Shown: in pieces, positions 5,892 to 6,401 of the stretch
Layout of the letters: each line of letters begins with the position of its first letter
How positions within the stretch are numbered: the first letter of the stretch is position 1
Assembly: GCF_000701405.1 (NCBI RefSeq)
Contig: NZ_JNIV01000160.1
Location: forward strand, 1 to 6,401
DNA: 6,401 nucleotides
Reading direction: 5' to 3'
DNA from: Deinococcus marmoris DSM 12784
GTDB lineage: Bacteria; Deinococcota; Deinococci; Deinococcales; Deinococcaceae
Position numbers and translations under genes: made by a program
Notes under the pieces: model-generated
Seen by the model: only the letters and a program-made list of their open reading frames with translations
Told to the model about the DNA's origin: nothing
Database searches by the model: none

Positions 5892-6081
5892 CCTCCCCTC
5901 CGTGCACGGAGTGTCCTGAAGGCCACGACCAGGCCGGTGATGATGGCACCGCCGATGAGCAAGGGCAGGATCCGCAGATTGAATTCAAGGACGTTGCCCA
6001 CCGAACTCAGGGCATGTGGCTTGCCTTCCATGCCTTTTTTCGCCGCGGTGGAGAACGCCGAGGTGTAGATGACCTCAGTAG
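5888..6081 (-). pseudogene. Truncated paralogous membrane protein gene, 5' part cut off by an insertion sequence
   Basis: The C-terminal 64 or so residues of a membrane protein remain (TEVIYTSAFSTAAKKGMEGK onward to FRTLRARRGG), with one clear helix around RILPLLIGGAIITGLVVAF. They align end to end with the last third of the neighbouring 166-residue protein, so at least three N-terminal helices are missing. Similarity stops exactly where sequence of different character with an IS10-like CTGA terminus begins (about 6082). The missing part should lie beyond the far end of the insertion sequence, to the right of this window. The reading frame continues through the IS end, in frame to an ATG at 6094 and a GTG at 6202, so a hybrid peptide is possible. 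The stop TGA overlaps the ATG of the next gene by ATGA. Confidence 0.75.
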
Positions 6082-6158
6082 CTGACAACTTCATTTTTGA
6101 CCGTCTCAGACGGCGGGAAGTCCACCTTCCGATCTGTCCCTCGACAGAAACGAGAAAT

Positions 6159-6195
6159 GGCGGTGTTTTGAGGTGTGAAACCACCAAAACCCGCC
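6159..6195 (+). promoter_or_regulatory. Long hairpin covering the transposase start codon
   Basis: In RNA, GGCGG (6159-6163) pairs with CCGCC (6191-6195), GTTTTG (6165-6170) with CAAAAC (6185-6190), and GTG (6173-6175) with CAC (6182-6184), giving 14 base pairs with two small bulges and the loop TGAAAC. The GTG start (6175-6177) and the only purine-rich stretch before it are inside the structure, so it should restrict ribosome access. IS4-family elements are known to limit transposase translation by structure or antisense RNA; which applies here is inferred. Confidence 0.6.
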
Positions 6196-6401
6196 GCCTC
6201 ACAGGCTCCCGAACTCACCGCCCATTTCAAAGCCTGCGTGCCCTCGCTACGTATCGACACGCATCAGCGTGCCGTCGACGTTGTTCTGGCCATGATCATG
6301 GCGCAGAGTGTCAACCACCGAGACCTGGGTCCGCATTTGCCCGGAACCAGCACGCCCGAGGCCAAGAAGCGGCGCGTGGAACGCGCCGTCCACGATGAGC
6401 A
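6175..6401 (+). CDS. IS4-family (IS10-like) transposase, N-terminal part (runs off right edge)
   Basis: Seventy-five codons are visible from GTG 6175. An in-frame TGA lies at 6169-6171, so the frame cannot start earlier; ATGs at about residues 40 and 42 are too far in. After a short basic tail (VKPPKPAASQAPELTAHF), the region DLGPHLPGTSTPEAKKRRVE lines up with the N-terminal domain of IS10 transposase (ELGRNLPTKARTKHNIKRID), the part that binds the terminal repeats. The DDE catalytic residues lie outside the window, so it is unknown whether the enzyme is intact. The start has no proper Shine-Dalgarno sequence and sits in a hairpin, consistent with low transposase synthesis. Confidence 0.85.
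   Translation, partial: MKPPKPAASQAPELTAHFKACVPSLRIDTHQRAVDVVLAMIMAQSVNHRDLGPHLPGTSTPEAKKRRVERAVHDE

Larger units (their letters stand above)
6082..6401 (+). mobile_element. IS4-family (IS10-like) insertion sequence, left end; continues past the window
   Basis: The left end is placed at 6082, where CTGACAACTTCATTTTTGAC begins. A CTGA terminus is shared by IS10 and IS50 of the IS4 family and it coincides with the break in the paralogous membrane gene. About 93 bp of leader precede the transposase start, including a 13-bp dyad CCGTCTCAGACGG at 6101-6113. The right end is outside the window, so the inverted repeat cannot be checked. If the element makes a 9-bp target duplication as IS10 does, CCTCAGTAG (6073-6081) should recur on the far side. 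The exact boundary is uncertain by a few bases. Confidence 0.75.

Noticed and set aside
1..6401. CRISPR array, tRNA or rRNA genes
   Set aside because: No regularly spaced direct repeats and no tRNA- or rRNA-like sequence were seen on either strand.

Overview
This GC-rich window most resembles a Deinococcus chromosome or megaplasmid segment. The evidence is the high-GC codon usage, the protein types (DUF3995 membrane protein, PAS-GAF histidine kinase with a phytochrome-type H box, beta-CASP ribonuclease), an apparently leaderless promoter as is common in that genus, and an IS10-like transposase of a kind I associate with Deinococcus. The genus call is an inference from gene style; I could not run a search.

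Layout. Positions 1-697 hold a minus-strand pair: a four-helix DUF3995 membrane protein followed 4 nt later by a TetR-family repressor that runs off the left edge. A 17-bp operator-like dyad overlaps the putative promoter and start codon, so the pair looks like a self-regulated unit. Positions 698-1191 contain no intact gene; they hold degraded material, including a stretch resembling an IS21-family end and a frameshifted C-terminal gene fragment. Positions 1192-4713 carry two long minus-strand genes, a beta-CASP metallo-beta-lactamase-fold nuclease and, 141 nt downstream, an orphan sensor histidine kinase. The gap between them contains a perfect 17-bp palindrome. A divergent plus-strand gene at 4852-5172 encodes a HigA-like XRE regulator with its own promoter and ribosome binding site but no adjacent toxin.

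Positions 5173-5390 hold a GC hairpin, two adjacent operator-like dyads and what looks like a broken small basic protein gene. Positions 5391-6081 hold two tandem paralogous membrane-protein genes on the minus strand, joined by an ATGA overlap. The upstream paralog has lost its N-terminal part to an IS4-family, IS10-like insertion sequence that begins near 6082 and continues past the right edge. The transposase start codon of this element sits in a long hairpin.

I see no complete new defence or metabolic system. The most interesting items are the IS interruption of the paralog pair, the hairpin over the transposase start, and the TetR operator combined with a leaderless start.
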